This document shows positions 46,383-56,338 of a stretch of 64,000 nt of DNA, in pieces. The first letter of the stretch is position 1; every line of letters begins with the position of its first letter. The notes beneath the pieces were generated by a model. The model did not search any database. It saw only the letters and a program-made list of their open reading frames with translations, and was not told where the DNA came from. This stretch comes from Candidatus Iainarchaeum sp. Lineage in GTDB: Archaea > Iainarchaeota > Iainarchaeia > Iainarchaeales > JAXPJC01. A program made the position numbers and the translations under genes. Location: NCBI GenBank assembly GCA_016187745.1, contig JACPJC010000007.1, forward strand, positions 35,429 through 99,428, written 5' to 3'.

Positions 46383-49300
46383 CTATCTTCGTCTCATTAT
46401 GAGGAAGTAGTAGGCCGCCCCCGCTATTATTATGAGTATTACTGCAATTCCGCCAATAAGCGTCCAGTCTGGTCCTGCGGCTGCTGCCTCAGCAGCTTCG
46501 CACGCCCCATCAACGCAGCTTTCCCCTGATGCGCAATCAGCATCTGCTGTGCACTCAGCTTCAGGAGCAATTTCCACGCAGTCCCCTGCCGAGCATTCCA
46601 TATTGTCTCCGCAGGATGTGCCATCTGCTTTAGCAACATTGCTTACTGTGCCTGTTGTTTCGTCGCAGGAATCGGCAGTGCATGGATTTGAATCATCAGA
46701 ATCAACGCCATCGCACAGGCTCACTTCAGTTTCCTGCAGGTCTGCTACCACAGGCGCCTTATATGAAGCAATCGCATTGCTGTCAATCTGCTTCTGCACA
46801 GTGTATGTCACTGATGTTGTTTCCCCAGGAGCAATGCTCGGAACTGTGAATTCCACAACAGGATCATCCACAAGTATGGTGAATGCGAACTCGCTTGTAA
46901 TTTCAGTCGCGCTCAATGCAACGGTCTTCGGAATGGTTTCAATGACCTTCACATTCTCAAGATTCTTAGTGCCCGGGTTCTCAACCTTGAGTGTGATATT
47001 CGAGTAATAGGTTATTACATTGGTTGTTGAAGTGCTCTTTACTACTTGTATGTCGCGCACAACATTGCTCAGTTCCTCGGCTGCCTTTGCCCTTTCTATG
47101 GCAGCCTCTATTCCATCCGCAGGCGCAATAACTGAGAACGCATTGTAAAGTATCTCGGAAATTACATCCTCTGTCGGCGCATAAGGTGTTGTGTCAGTTG
47201 TTACGGTCTCTTCAGTCGGAGTGGTTGTAGGTGTTGTTGGCCCTGGTCCGCCGCTTGGACCGCTACTTGGCCCTGAAGTGCCTGTAGTGCTGCAGCTGCT
47301 TGTTCCGATTGTCTGGCTCTTCTCCGAGCTGTTAAGATCGGCATTATTTGTTGATTTAAGATACAGTGTATATTGCCTTCCGCATGCAAGGCTAGAGAAT
47401 GTATAGCTTGTATTTATCCCGTTATTAGTATAAAGTCCTGTACTATCAAGCCTTACCCAGAAGGCCTTTATTCCGCTCTGGCTGTCCGAGCCCCCATAGG
47501 TCATTATAATCTGCGAAGTTACTGTTGCCCCATCAATTGTTGGATAATTGATGGTTGCAGTTGGCGCTGAATTGTCAACATTGAAGCTGAACTGGCTGAC
47601 ATTCGCATCAGTTGCAAGCCAGCCGCCCTTGTTCTCGTTCAAATCAATCACAATATTGTAATTGCCATCAGCCAATGCGCTAGTGCTCCAGTCATATGAG
47701 CAGTTGGCATCAATTGCGCTGTTCTGGTCTGCCAAGTTAGTATCCTGCTTGCAGTTTGCCCTTGTTGCAAGATTCAGGTCATTTGTTATAAGCGTTCCAT
47801 AGCCATTGAACAGGTTATTGTCAGTGTCATAGTAAATGTCTGCGAGCAGGAAGTTCCCGTCTGATTTGTTGTAATCATACCAATCAGGGTCATTTACATT
47901 GAAATCAATCCTGTAAGTTCCGCTGATATATGAAGTTGCATCAAGAGGCCTGTATATTGTTGCTGTCGGCCTCCTGTCCTCAATAAATACTGTTCTCGGG
48001 GTATAAACCGCGCCGAAATTATTTGTGTCAATTCCTACATAGTATTCTCCCTTTATCCTTCCGGTCCTTCCCCCGACAAGCGCAACTGACATGTTTACAT
48101 CAGCGCTGCAGTTCATGTCCGAGCTGTTTCCATCAGTTCCCGGCCCTACATTGCCATCAAGGCCTCCAGCGCCGCGTGTATTGCAGAATGTCGGCTGGGT
48201 AACATTTGCGTCCAGGTTCAAATCAACCAAAAAGCGCGCCCTGTTTCCATCATACAAGTTAGCATCAATCCCGTTGTTCCTGTTGTTGTCAACATCAATA
48301 AATACAGTGAATTTGTTCATGTTGGACATTCTGTTTGTGTTTATGTTGTTCAGGTTGAAGTCATAGCGCATATTGAAATCAATTGTAAATACTAAGTTTG
48401 TGTCGCTCTTTCCGTCTCCCTGGGTGCCTGTGCCGTTAATCAATGCGGCCGGCGAGAGGACGCTTATCTTCGGGGTGTTGATAATTACATTATTGTCAGT
48501 TGAATCAATCAAGTAATTTGCGTAATTCCAGTCCATTACATTAAGGTCAATCCAGTACACTCCTGCAGGAACATTCGCATCCCAGGAGTATGAGCACACC
48601 TGTATTGTTGCAAGGTTAAGGTCGGAATCTGCGCAGCTTATGTTGCCATCTACGCCTGTATTGTTCAGGTAATCAAGTATGTTTGTGTCATCAACAATTA
48701 ATTTGTAGCCTGTTGTGTTGTTGTCAGAGTAGTAGAGTGCTGCCCTTCTCCTGTCCCTTGATTCATTCGTGTCCTGGAAATTGAATGTTATCAGTATGTT
48801 TCCATCAACTTTCCTGTAGATTGTTGTTCCGCCGTTCGGAGAAACAATATTCGCATCAAATGTAACCGTTCCATAGGTTGAGAATGTGCTTACCCTGAAG
48901 AATATGTTTCCGTCTTTTGTAACAGAGTTCCATACCCATGTAAGCTGGCCGTAAACATCCGTTGTGCTCGCGCTCACAGGGCTTGTTCCGTCCCTGTTCT
49001 TGCAGAACTGCACCGGGCACCTGAAGCCGTCCCTTGCAAGCACAGGCATCTGCCCCGAGGGGCTGCGCACATTAAGAAGCGTAATATTTGCATCAATTGC
49101 GAATTCTGGCATGCTTGCTGTGTCCATGCTTGCCTGTCCCTGCCTTCCCTGCATATTGGAATCATAGTTCCTGCTTGGGCCCTGGCCCATATTTACCCCT
49201 GAATTCATTGCAATATTCACATCATTGCCCATTGAGATTACAAGGTTACAGACGGAATTCATGTCTGAAATGTTCCCGTCGCGCATTGCCTGCGAGATTG

Positions 49301-50657
49301 TTATGTATTTGGCAATTTGTGTTGTGGAGCATGCTGCTGCGCTTCCGCTTGTTGTCAGTCCTGCAGAAGTAATTCCAACAACAACATTCTGGTCTGTTTC
49401 AGTCATTGTTACCGCAGGGAACGCGTGGAAGTTGGAATCTCCGCCAAACATGAATGCATCATTTATATCTACTACTCCAGAGCCGGGATTTGCAGCGCTG
49501 GTGCCTGAATATGCGTAGTTTACATCAATTACATCCCCATAAGCCCCGCCAATTGTTGCATCGCTAGGCACAAATATATTTACATCAAACCCTCCAGTCC
49601 TTACAACGCTATTCGGGCCGTTCCTGTAAAAGCCCCAATTTTTGTTTCCTGGGGTTTCAGGCACAAAGCCGTTTGTGTCGTTTGTATCAATGTGTACAAG
49701 CGTTCCATTGTTGTCCCTTGCCACTACGCCTTTGTTCTGGTCAGTGCCTCCGGTATTATAATCAGCCTTGGTATTCAAATCGTAAATGCTTCCATTGCCA
49801 TCAGCCCTCATATTCACATCTGTTCTTACAAGGCCATTGGTGCCTGTGCGCTTCCAGCCAATCCATACATTCGCATCCCTTGGGAAGCCCACTCCGCGCA
49901 GCATCACATTGTTGTCGCTTCTGCTGCCAAATGGCGCAAGGAAGCCAGAAAACCTGCCGCCTGCCCTAGTATTCAGCACAGCAATGTAAGGGGTAATGAA
50001 AATAGGCGTATTCATTTGTATCCTGCCTGCAGCATAGTTTATGTCTGTAAGGTAATTGCCAGTGTATGGCGCAGTGTTGTTCTTTAACCTATAAGCATAA
50101 ATGTACTTGTATCCTGGCTTTATCCATTTAGGCAAGACAAAATTTACATCAAACGAAACAGCAGGATTTCCAAAGCATGTTGAGCTTACTGCGCGTCTTG
50201 CCTGCACATAATAGCCTGCGAATTTTCCGCTTGCCTTGTAAGATACACCATTCAGGTCGCTGTTCAAATCCCCCTTAACGGCAAAGTTGTTTGAGTCATT
50301 CTGGGCATTTAAGTCTGCTGGGGCAAAAACATTCTCATCGCATAATCGGGCGCTTCCCGCCGTTACATTATTGCCATCGGCATTGTTATCTAGGATGTTC
50401 AAATCCCTTCCGCCCCAATAGTTTATGTCATCTGTTACATCATTAATGGTCCTGTTGGCATCAACAATGACAAACACAATGTTCTGGTCGCCCAAATCAT
50501 CTGGGTCAAAGTTGACTCCGCGGATGTTTACATTTGCATCGGCAGTGTAATAATTCGCATCAACAGTGTCAAAGGTTCCGTTGAATGCAGCGCCCGCATA
50601 GCTCAGCGCAACAAGTAGAATCGCAATTAGAATTGCAAATCTGCTAAAACTCCCCAT
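46383..50657 (-). CDS. Large (1424 aa) surface protein, Asp/Asn-rich, with Thr/Pro linker, DUF11-like and Cys-rich regions and C-terminal TM
   Basis: Signal MGSFSRFAILIAILLVALSYAGA; many DxN motifs; PSGGPGPTTPTTTPTEE linker; CSAGDCVEIAPEAECTADADCASGESCVDGAC; C-term DWTLIGGIAVILIIIAGAAYYFLIMRRR. Confidence 0.88.
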   Translation of the reverse strand: MGSFSRFAILIAILLVALSYAGAAFNGTFDTVDANYYTADANVNIRGVNFDPDDLGDQNIVFVIVDANRTINDVTDDINYWGGRDLNILDNNADGNNVTAGSARLCDENVFAPADLNAQNDSNNFAVKGDLNSDLNGVSYKASGKFAGYYVQARRAVSSTCFGNPAVSFDVNFVLPKWIKPGYKYIYAYRLKNNTAPYTGNYLTDINYAAGRIQMNTPIFITPYIAVLNTRAGGRFSGFLAPFGSRSDNNVMLRGVGFPRDANVWIGWKRTGTNGLVRTDVNMRADGNGSIYDLNTKADYNTGGTDQNKGVVARDNNGTLVHIDTNDTNGFVPETPGNKNWGFYRNGPNSVVRTGGFDVNIFVPSDATIGGAYGDVIDVNYAYSGTSAANPGSGVVDINDAFMFGGDSNFHAFPAVTMTETDQNVVVGITSAGLTTSGSAAACSTTQIAKYITISQAMRDGNISDMNSVCNLVISMGNDVNIAMNSGVNMGQGPSRNYDSNMQGRQGQASMDTASMPEFAIDANITLLNVRSPSGQMPVLARDGFRCPVQFCKNRDGTSPVSASTTDVYGQLTWVWNSVTKDGNIFFRVSTFSTYGTVTFDANIVSPNGGTTIYRKVDGNILITFNFQDTNESRDRRRAALYYSDNNTTGYKLIVDDTNILDYLNNTGVDGNISCADSDLNLATIQVCSYSWDANVPAGVYWIDLNVMDWNYANYLIDSTDNNVIINTPKISVLSPAALINGTGTQGDGKSDTNLVFTIDFNMRYDFNLNNINTNRMSNMNKFTVFIDVDNNRNNGIDANLYDGNRARFLVDLNLDANVTQPTFCNTRGAGGLDGNVGPGTDGNSSDMNCSADVNMSVALVGGRTGRIKGEYYVGIDTNNFGAVYTPRTVFIEDRRPTATIYRPLDATSYISGTYRIDFNVNDPDWYDYNKSDGNFLLADIYYDTDNNLFNGYGTLITNDLNLATRANCKQDTNLADQNSAIDANCSYDWSTSALADGNYNIVIDLNENKGGWLATDANVSQFSFNVDNSAPTATINYPTIDGATVTSQIIMTYGGSDSQSGIKAFWVRLDSTGLYTNNGINTSYTFSSLACGRQYTLYLKSTNNADLNSSEKSQTIGTSSCSTTGTSGPSSGPSGGPGPTTPTTTPTEETVTTDTTPYAPTEDVISEILYNAFSVIAPADGIEAAIERAKAAEELSNVVRDIQVVKSTSTTNVITYYSNITLKVENPGTKNLENVKVIETIPKTVALSATEITSEFAFTILVDDPVVEFTVPSIAPGETTSVTYTVQKQIDSNAIASYKAPVVADLQETEVSLCDGVDSDDSNPCTADSCDETTGTVSNVAKADGTSCGDNMECSAGDCVEIAPEAECTADADCASGESCVDGACEAAEAAAAGPDWTLIGGIAVILIIIAGAAYYFLIMRRR

Positions 50658-50785
50658 TTATACTTCCCCACATTAATACAATCCTGAATTTCTTTAATTA
50701 ATAGGGCTATTGTATTTAAATACTTTTCTATTGAAAAAAACCAATTAACAAAAATAAAAATTGCAATTTATTTATTCAGTTGCGC

Positions 50786-52162
50786 TCATTCGATTGATTT
50801 CAGGAATTCCTTCTCTCTGCATCTGAAAATCTTTGCTATTACAATGAACGGGAACTGCATTATGAGCGTGTTGTACTTCAGCACTGTTTTGTTGTAAAAT
50901 CCCCGGAAGTATGCGATATTGTCCTCTATCAGTTTCAGCCTGTAGGCGAAATCCAAAAACACCTCATTCGCCCTAAGCTTTGGGTAGTTCTCAATTATTC
51001 CGAAAAGCGTTTTTGTTTTCCCCTCATTTTCAAGGTAGCTGCTGAATTTTTGGCCGAATTCCTCCCCCCTGATTCCCGCCCTTATGTTTGCTATCAGCTC
51101 CATAATTGTTTTTTCATATCCCGCATATGCCTTTGCGATATTCTCCAGCACCGGCACCAAATCATTCCTTTTCTTCAATTCAATCATTATCTGGCTCTCG
51201 GCATTCCTGCAGCGCTGGAGAAGCGCCACAATCCTGTTGTATATGCTGTAAATTATCCTGAAAAGGACAGCAAGGAAAATGATTATTACATACTCAAAGG
51301 GAATTTTGAACAGGTAATTCGCCATAAGAAAAAGAATTGCGCCGCCGATCAAAAAGATGAAATTTGATGTATAAAAGAAATTGTCCCCCTTTGCAAAATC
51401 CTCCAAGTAGGCTTCCTTTGTTTTCCTGCTTATTATCAGCGGGGTTTCGGAATGCTCTGCAATTATTTTTTTCCTGTCCTCCGAATAAACCCAGCCGTTT
51501 ACAAACACATTTTCCCCTTCCGTCAGGGCGTACTCGGACACCCTGCACTCTGCCCTGTGCCTGAAGATTATCCCCTGCTTTTCCTCCACTACAGGCGCAT
51601 GGAAGCACAGCTTTATTGCATCAACTTCGCTGTTGGAATAATCTATGAATCTGCTTCCCTTCATTTTTGGCAGCTTATAGCCTCCCAGAACGGAGTCAAT
51701 ATTCCTCAGGCTTATCCCGATGCTCCCTGATTTGTCGGCAACATCAAAGCCGATAAAATCCGACTTGTTCTCAATCACTTCCCAATGGGAGCTGTCCTTG
51801 GTTTTCACGAACTGCTCTTTTATGTAATGGTAAAAAACGCACGGCGCTTTCATATAGGGGCTTTCCAACAGCCTGCCCTTCGCCTTTATTGCCCCATAAA
51901 CCTGCGCAGGCATCCCATCGGTGCAGTAGCCTGCAGGGGAAATTGGCTGCCTTGCAATCCTGTAAAGCAATGAATCGGCACTCGCCCATGCCCTTGAATA
52001 ATAAAATGCCGCGCCAACAAAGAGCATTCCAACAACAAAGAACTTTGCTGTCATCACAGGCGCGCTGTAGCAGCCCTCGCAATCCTCATCCCCGGCAATC
52101 ACAACATAGAAAGAGACAATCACCAATATGGCAAATACTCCCCAAAAGTTTATTCTCTGCAT
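50786..52162 (-). CDS. GIDE-like domain fused to LemA-like domain, membrane protein
   Basis: GRLLESPYMKAPCVFYHYIKEQFV...FIGFDVADKSGSI (GIDE-like); later YNRIVALLQRCRNAESQIMIELKKRNDLVPVLENIAKAYAGYE...FAYRLKLIEDNIAYFRGFYNKTVLKYNTLIMQFPFIVIAKIF (LemA-like). Confidence 0.75.
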   Translation of the reverse strand: MQRINFWGVFAILVIVSFYVVIAGDEDCEGCYSAPVMTAKFFVVGMLFVGAAFYYSRAWASADSLLYRIARQPISPAGYCTDGMPAQVYGAIKAKGRLLESPYMKAPCVFYHYIKEQFVKTKDSSHWEVIENKSDFIGFDVADKSGSIGISLRNIDSVLGGYKLPKMKGSRFIDYSNSEVDAIKLCFHAPVVEEKQGIIFRHRAECRVSEYALTEGENVFVNGWVYSEDRKKIIAEHSETPLIISRKTKEAYLEDFAKGDNFFYTSNFIFLIGGAILFLMANYLFKIPFEYVIIIFLAVLFRIIYSIYNRIVALLQRCRNAESQIMIELKKRNDLVPVLENIAKAYAGYEKTIMELIANIRAGIRGEEFGQKFSSYLENEGKTKTLFGIIENYPKLRANEVFLDFAYRLKLIEDNIAYFRGFYNKTVLKYNTLIMQFPFIVIAKIFRCREKEFLKSIE

Positions 52163-52244
52163 TTAATCCCGCCATCCAGAAATAAGTGCAAACCCCTATT
52201 TAAGCCTAATTAAAAATTCACCCAGAAAACAGGCAAATTAGGGC

Positions 52245-52433
52245 TTACTCTTCACTGCTTCTCGCGCTGTCGATGTATTTCTGCCTGCAGCGCTCGGAGC
52301 AGAAGCTCCGGTAATACAAATAGTTCCCATCGGCCTCAAGCGCCCTTCCGCACTCCATGCAGTATTTTTCCCTCTGCAGGGGAATCCTGCTTCTCGAGCT
52401 TGCGCTTTTTCTAAGATAAGGATTCAGATCCAT
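52245..52433 (-). CDS. Small zinc-finger protein
   Basis: KYCMECGRALEADGNYLYYRSFCSERCRQKY: paired CX2C and CX3C knuckles. Confidence 0.7.
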   Translation of the reverse strand: MDLNPYLRKSASSRSRIPLQREKYCMECGRALEADGNYLYYRSFCSERCRQKYIDSARSSEE

Positions 52434-52702
52434 GCTCTCCCCTATTTTATTTGATTAATTAGGAATATAAATAGTAATATAATAAGCGGCAGCCCTCCAA
52501 TGGGCCTTAAATGCGCCTTTGGGAGTTCTGTTTCCTAATGCTTTTGCCACCAAAAGTTAGAAAAGCGAAGGAAAAATTTATAATAAGGAGATAGTGTATA
52601 TAACAATAGCGGGTAATTTATCACCCCGAATTCTCTGACGAAGACAAAAAGGCAAAGGAGGAAGGTTGGCGCTTGGGAGTGGCTGACTTTCCTCTCTGAT
52701 TT

Positions 52703-53074
52703 TTAGGGAAAATCCAATAAATCGCCAATTCTCGCTTTCTTTCCGAGCCCTTCAGGCAGCTCCACAACATACTTTGCGGCGCGCTTCGGGGCATAATTCA
52801 GGGCGAATGGCCTCAGGCCCAGCGCCTTGTCAACCACTTGCTTTTTGGAATTAAGGAAAAGGACATCAATAGGATAGAAAACAAAAAGCATGTGTATTGC
52901 CGCCCCCAAGCGCGATTCCCGCGGCATGCAGAGAATCAGCGCATAATCCGGCCTGCGCGAAAACATCAGGCCGCGCATCCTCTGCGCACTGGTTTTTGCA
53001 AGTTTTGCCTTCCTGATTATCATTTTTCCCTTTGTTTTGTTTTCAAGTGGCATTTTTTTCCGCTCCGCTTGCAA
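52703..53074 (-). CDS. DUF192 family protein
   Basis: KTSAQRMRGLMFSRRPDYALILCMPRESRLGAAIHMLFVFYPIDVLFLNSKKQVVD. Confidence 0.88.
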   Translation of the reverse strand: MQAERKKMPLENKTKGKMIIRKAKLAKTSAQRMRGLMFSRRPDYALILCMPRESRLGAAIHMLFVFYPIDVLFLNSKKQVVDKALGLRPFALNYAPKRAAKYVVELPEGLGKKARIGDLLDFP

Positions 53075-53230
53075 TGCAATGATTTTTAAATATTCAACGG
53101 CACAATCTAATTATATTTGCCATCATAAAAATTGCCTTTTTATATAAGCAACATTCCAATCATGTACCAGGATAAAATTATAAACAGGATAATATATATA
53201 ATTAGGCCTTGTGGATTTTAAAGTGGAAAA

Positions 53231-53929
53231 ATGGAGCTTAAATCAATCGCATTCATTCCCGACGGGAACAGGCGTTATGCGCAGAAGGCGCGCATCTCCC
53301 TTCTGGAATCATATAAGCTGGGAACGCAGAAGGCATGGGACGTGCTTGACTGGCTTGTGAAATATCCGCAGATAAAAGTCGGAACATTCTATACGCTCTC
53401 GCTTGAGAATTTCAGCAGGGGCAGGCTTGAGCTGCATGCGCTCTTCAAGATATTCGGGCGCGAGCTTGACGCAATAAATGAAAAGCCGATTGTTGAGGAG
53501 CAGAAAATTGCATTCAAATTCCTCGGCAGGCTTGATAAATTCCCTCAAAAACTGCAGGAGAAAATGCGCTCTGTGGAAGAGCAGACCTCACAAAACAAAA
53601 AGCACACTGTAAACCTTGCAATAGGCTACAACGGCCAGGCGGAAATTGTCGATGCCGCGAAAAGAATTGCCGAGCAATACAAAAACAACCGGCTTCAGCT
53701 CGAGAAAATTGATGAAAGCGCATTCAAGAATTATTTATATGGCAATTTCGCAGAGCCCGATTTGCTCATAAGGACCTCAGGAACCCAGCGCCTTTCCGGA
53801 TTTCTCACATACCAGAGCGCCTATTCCGAATTGTGCTTCATAAACAAGTTCTGGCCGGAGCTGGAGGAAAGCGACCTGGACTGCGCAATCGGGGATTTCG
53901 GCGAAAGGCAGAGACGGTTTGGCAAGTGA
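53231..53929 (+). CDS. uppS: Cis-prenyltransferase / (poly)prenyl diphosphate synthase
   Basis: IAFIPDGNRRYAQK, FYTLSLENFSR, LLIRTSGTQRLSGFLTYQSAYSEL. Confidence 0.9.
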   Translation: MELKSIAFIPDGNRRYAQKARISLLESYKLGTQKAWDVLDWLVKYPQIKVGTFYTLSLENFSRGRLELHALFKIFGRELDAINEKPIVEEQKIAFKFLGRLDKFPQKLQEKMRSVEEQTSQNKKHTVNLAIGYNGQAEIVDAAKRIAEQYKNNRLQLEKIDESAFKNYLYGNFAEPDLLIRTSGTQRLSGFLTYQSAYSELCFINKFWPELEESDLDCAIGDFGERQRRFGK

Positions 53930-53972
53930 ATATCTATTTTAATTTATTCCAACCTAATTTTATTGCATTAAA

Positions 53973-54045
53973 AGCCCCCTAGTATAGTGGCCAAGTATAC
54001 AAGGCTCTGGACCTTGGGACGAGAGTTCGAATCTCTCGGGGGCTA
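53973..54045 (+). tRNA. tRNA-Gln (anticodon CTG)
   Basis: Acceptor AGCCCCC/GGGGGCT, anticodon stem CAAGG/CCTTG with loop CTCTGGA, T-arm GAGAG-TTCGAAT-CTCTC; no intron, no encoded CCA. Confidence 0.92.
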
Positions 54046-54048
54046 TTT

Positions 54049-55188
54049 TTATTTTATTGCCAATTTGAGCGCCAATCCCCAGAGAGAGGGGGTGCGCAGA
54101 AGCTTTGGGAGGAACTTGCTCGGCATGTCCATATCGCCATGCAATGAGAGGAAGTCTTCGGCCCTTGCCTTTCTGAGTTTTGCAAAAAGCGCATTAATGT
54201 CATTCTCATTCAGGGAATTGAAATAATTGCGCAATTTCCAGTGCATTGCCAATTCCTTATTTAATGCGCCAAGATTGCTTGAATAATTTGAAAGCGGGGC
54301 ATTGTTTTTGAGATGCTCGGAAATTGTTTTGTTCAATGCAAGGGAAGCAATGCAGCCCGTAATTATTCCCCCGCCTGTTGTCGCCTTTGTCTGCAATGCG
54401 CAGTCCCCAACCAACAAAACATTCCCCTTCAAGTTCTCTTTGAGCGGAGGACCAACAGGAACAATTCCCGCAAGCCTTGAATGCACATCGCTTATCTGCA
54501 GATTCGCTTTCCCCATGAATTCCTGCAGCGCCTCATTAGGGTTTTTGTTCCCGGAGCAGGCGATTCCAATGCGCGCAGTTTCAGAGCTTTCAGGAACAAC
54601 CCATGCAAAAAACCCAGGCGCAAAATTCCCGAAATGTAATTCAACAAAATCCTTGTCAAAACTTCCTTTTGCAGTTACTTGGTAAGCATGCAATAAATTT
54701 TCAGCGGCAACATTTATTCCGAGAATTTTCCTGATGTTCGAGTTTGCCCCATCAGCTCCAATTACTATTTTTGCCTTAAGCATTTCCCCCCTATTTTCGT
54801 GCTTTATGAAGAGCATTTCATTCCTTATGTCAATAAGGGATGTATTCAGCATTATTTTTGCATTGTGCTTTTTTGCTTCCGCATAAAGCGCCTTGTCCAG
54901 TTTTGCCCTATCCAGGACATAAGCAACAGATTTGTTTTTCTCAATCTTCAGGATTTGCCCATCGGGAGCGAACAATTTCGCGCCCCTCACTTCATTTACA
55001 GTGCATTCTTCAGTAGGGAGATGCAGCATTTCCGCCCCTGTTCTGCTTACCAATCCCGCGCACTGCACCGGCCTGCCGACTTCCCCGTGCTCCTCGATTA
55101 CGGTAACATCCCATCCGCTCTTGAGCAATTCAATTGCGGAATGCAGCCCCACCGCTCCGGCGCCAATAACTGCGATAGCATGCACCAC
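54049..55188 (-). CDS. Geranylgeranyl reductase family FAD-dependent oxidoreductase
   Basis: IAVIGAGAVGLHSAIELLKSGWDVTVIEEHGEVGRPVQCAGLVS, VIGADGANSNIRK, LLVGDCALQTKATTGGGIITG. Confidence 0.9.
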   Translation of the reverse strand: MVHAIAVIGAGAVGLHSAIELLKSGWDVTVIEEHGEVGRPVQCAGLVSRTGAEMLHLPTEECTVNEVRGAKLFAPDGQILKIEKNKSVAYVLDRAKLDKALYAEAKKHNAKIMLNTSLIDIRNEMLFIKHENRGEMLKAKIVIGADGANSNIRKILGINVAAENLLHAYQVTAKGSFDKDFVELHFGNFAPGFFAWVVPESSETARIGIACSGNKNPNEALQEFMGKANLQISDVHSRLAGIVPVGPPLKENLKGNVLLVGDCALQTKATTGGGIITGCIASLALNKTISEHLKNNAPLSNYSSNLGALNKELAMHWKLRNYFNSLNENDINALFAKLRKARAEDFLSLHGDMDMPSKFLPKLLRTPSLWGLALKLAIK

Positions 55189-55248
55189 CCTCTCATCCCC
55201 AAATTATAATTACGTTTATGTTTATTAGTTTATTGCTATGCTATTTTT

Positions 55249-55563
55249 ATGGTGTTTATGGATCCTGCCTCAATAATGCTGGGGATTGCCGCAATTGCGC
55301 TTGCTGTAAGCATTCCGGGCTATGCCCTTTCGCTTGCAATCTTCCCAAAAAAGGATGAGCTGGACATTTTCGAGAGGGCCGCGTTTTCATTCATTCTCTC
55401 AATTGCAGTTCCCGGAATTGCCCTGCTTGCGGGGAATATGCTTCTCGGCATCGGAATAAATTTTATTTCAGCCTCAATTGCCTACATTGCAATTGCCGCA
55501 ATAGGATTCATTGCATTCACACTGCGCTCTCGCGCATTGCTCCTGCAGGGGCTGAAACAATGA
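55249..55563 (+). CDS. Membrane protein (DUF1616-like)
   Basis: IPGYALSLAIFPKKDELDIFERAAFSFILSIAVPGIALLAG. Confidence 0.6.
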   Translation: MVFMDPASIMLGIAAIALAVSIPGYALSLAIFPKKDELDIFERAAFSFILSIAVPGIALLAGNMLLGIGINFISASIAYIAIAAIGFIAFTLRSRALLLQGLKQ

Positions 55564-55955
55564 GAAACAGGATAAGGGCAGCAGTAAGGCAGCGCAAAGG
55601 GAAATCCACAGGGAAATGGAAAAGCCGCATAATGGCGCAGATCATTTCCTTTGAGAAAATGAAACACAAATTTGATGAAACCCACAGCAAAGTTGGCATG
55701 CTTGCGGAGAAGTGCGCCCGGCGCGGCTATTTCTCAAACTCAGATGAATTTTTTGCGCTCAATGACATGATAGACGCGCTGGACAGAATGAATAATGAAG
55801 GCAGGCAGGCAATAATGAAAATAAGGGAGTTTGAGCTGCAGCAGCCATATGAAAGGGAGACAAAAAGAATAGTTGGCGCAATAAGGACTACATCCGGCCT
55901 GAGAAAAAATTATGAAAAAGCGCTCAGGTTCAAGCCGCGGAAAGTGGTGCTATGA
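55560..55955 (+). CDS. Hypothetical helical protein A (paralog of the next gene)
   Basis: ATGA overlap with the upstream stop; shares RGYF..SDE...DAL pattern with 55952-56323. Confidence 0.55.
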   Translation: MRNRIRAAVRQRKGKSTGKWKSRIMAQIISFEKMKHKFDETHSKVGMLAEKCARRGYFSNSDEFFALNDMIDALDRMNNEGRQAIMKIREFELQQPYERETKRIVGAIRTTSGLRKNYEKALRFKPRKVVL

Positions 55956-56323
55956 GGCGAAGGCAGCTGGCAAAGGCGGCAAAGCTGAAAATTACAGCAG
56001 GGCGCAATATAAAGTTCCAGATTGAATCGCTCACTGAAAAGAAAATGGCGTGGAGCAATCTGCGCAATGCAAGCGCAAAGATGCTTGATTTGATACGCAA
56101 CAGGGGCTTCGCCGCTTCGGATGAAGAGCGCAGTCTTGTAAGAAAGCTGATCAGCCGCACTGACGCCATACAAAAGAGATGCCAGGGCGCAATTGCACTG
56201 ATAAAGGAATTCAATGAGGAAAAGCCGCATTCAGCAGACCTGCAGGAACTGCAGAGGGAAATGGGAACTGCAGCCAGCCTTAAGAATTATTACATGGAAT
56301 TTCTCAGGCGCAATAGAAACTAG
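55952..56323 (+). CDS. Hypothetical helical protein B (paralog of the previous gene)
   Basis: ATGA overlap; RGFAASDEERSLVRKLISRTDAIQKRCQGAIALIKEF. Confidence 0.55.
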   Translation: MRRRQLAKAAKLKITAGRNIKFQIESLTEKKMAWSNLRNASAKMLDLIRNRGFAASDEERSLVRKLISRTDAIQKRCQGAIALIKEFNEEKPHSADLQELQREMGTAASLKNYYMEFLRRNRN

Positions 56324-56338
56324 CGGATTTGCAGTTAA

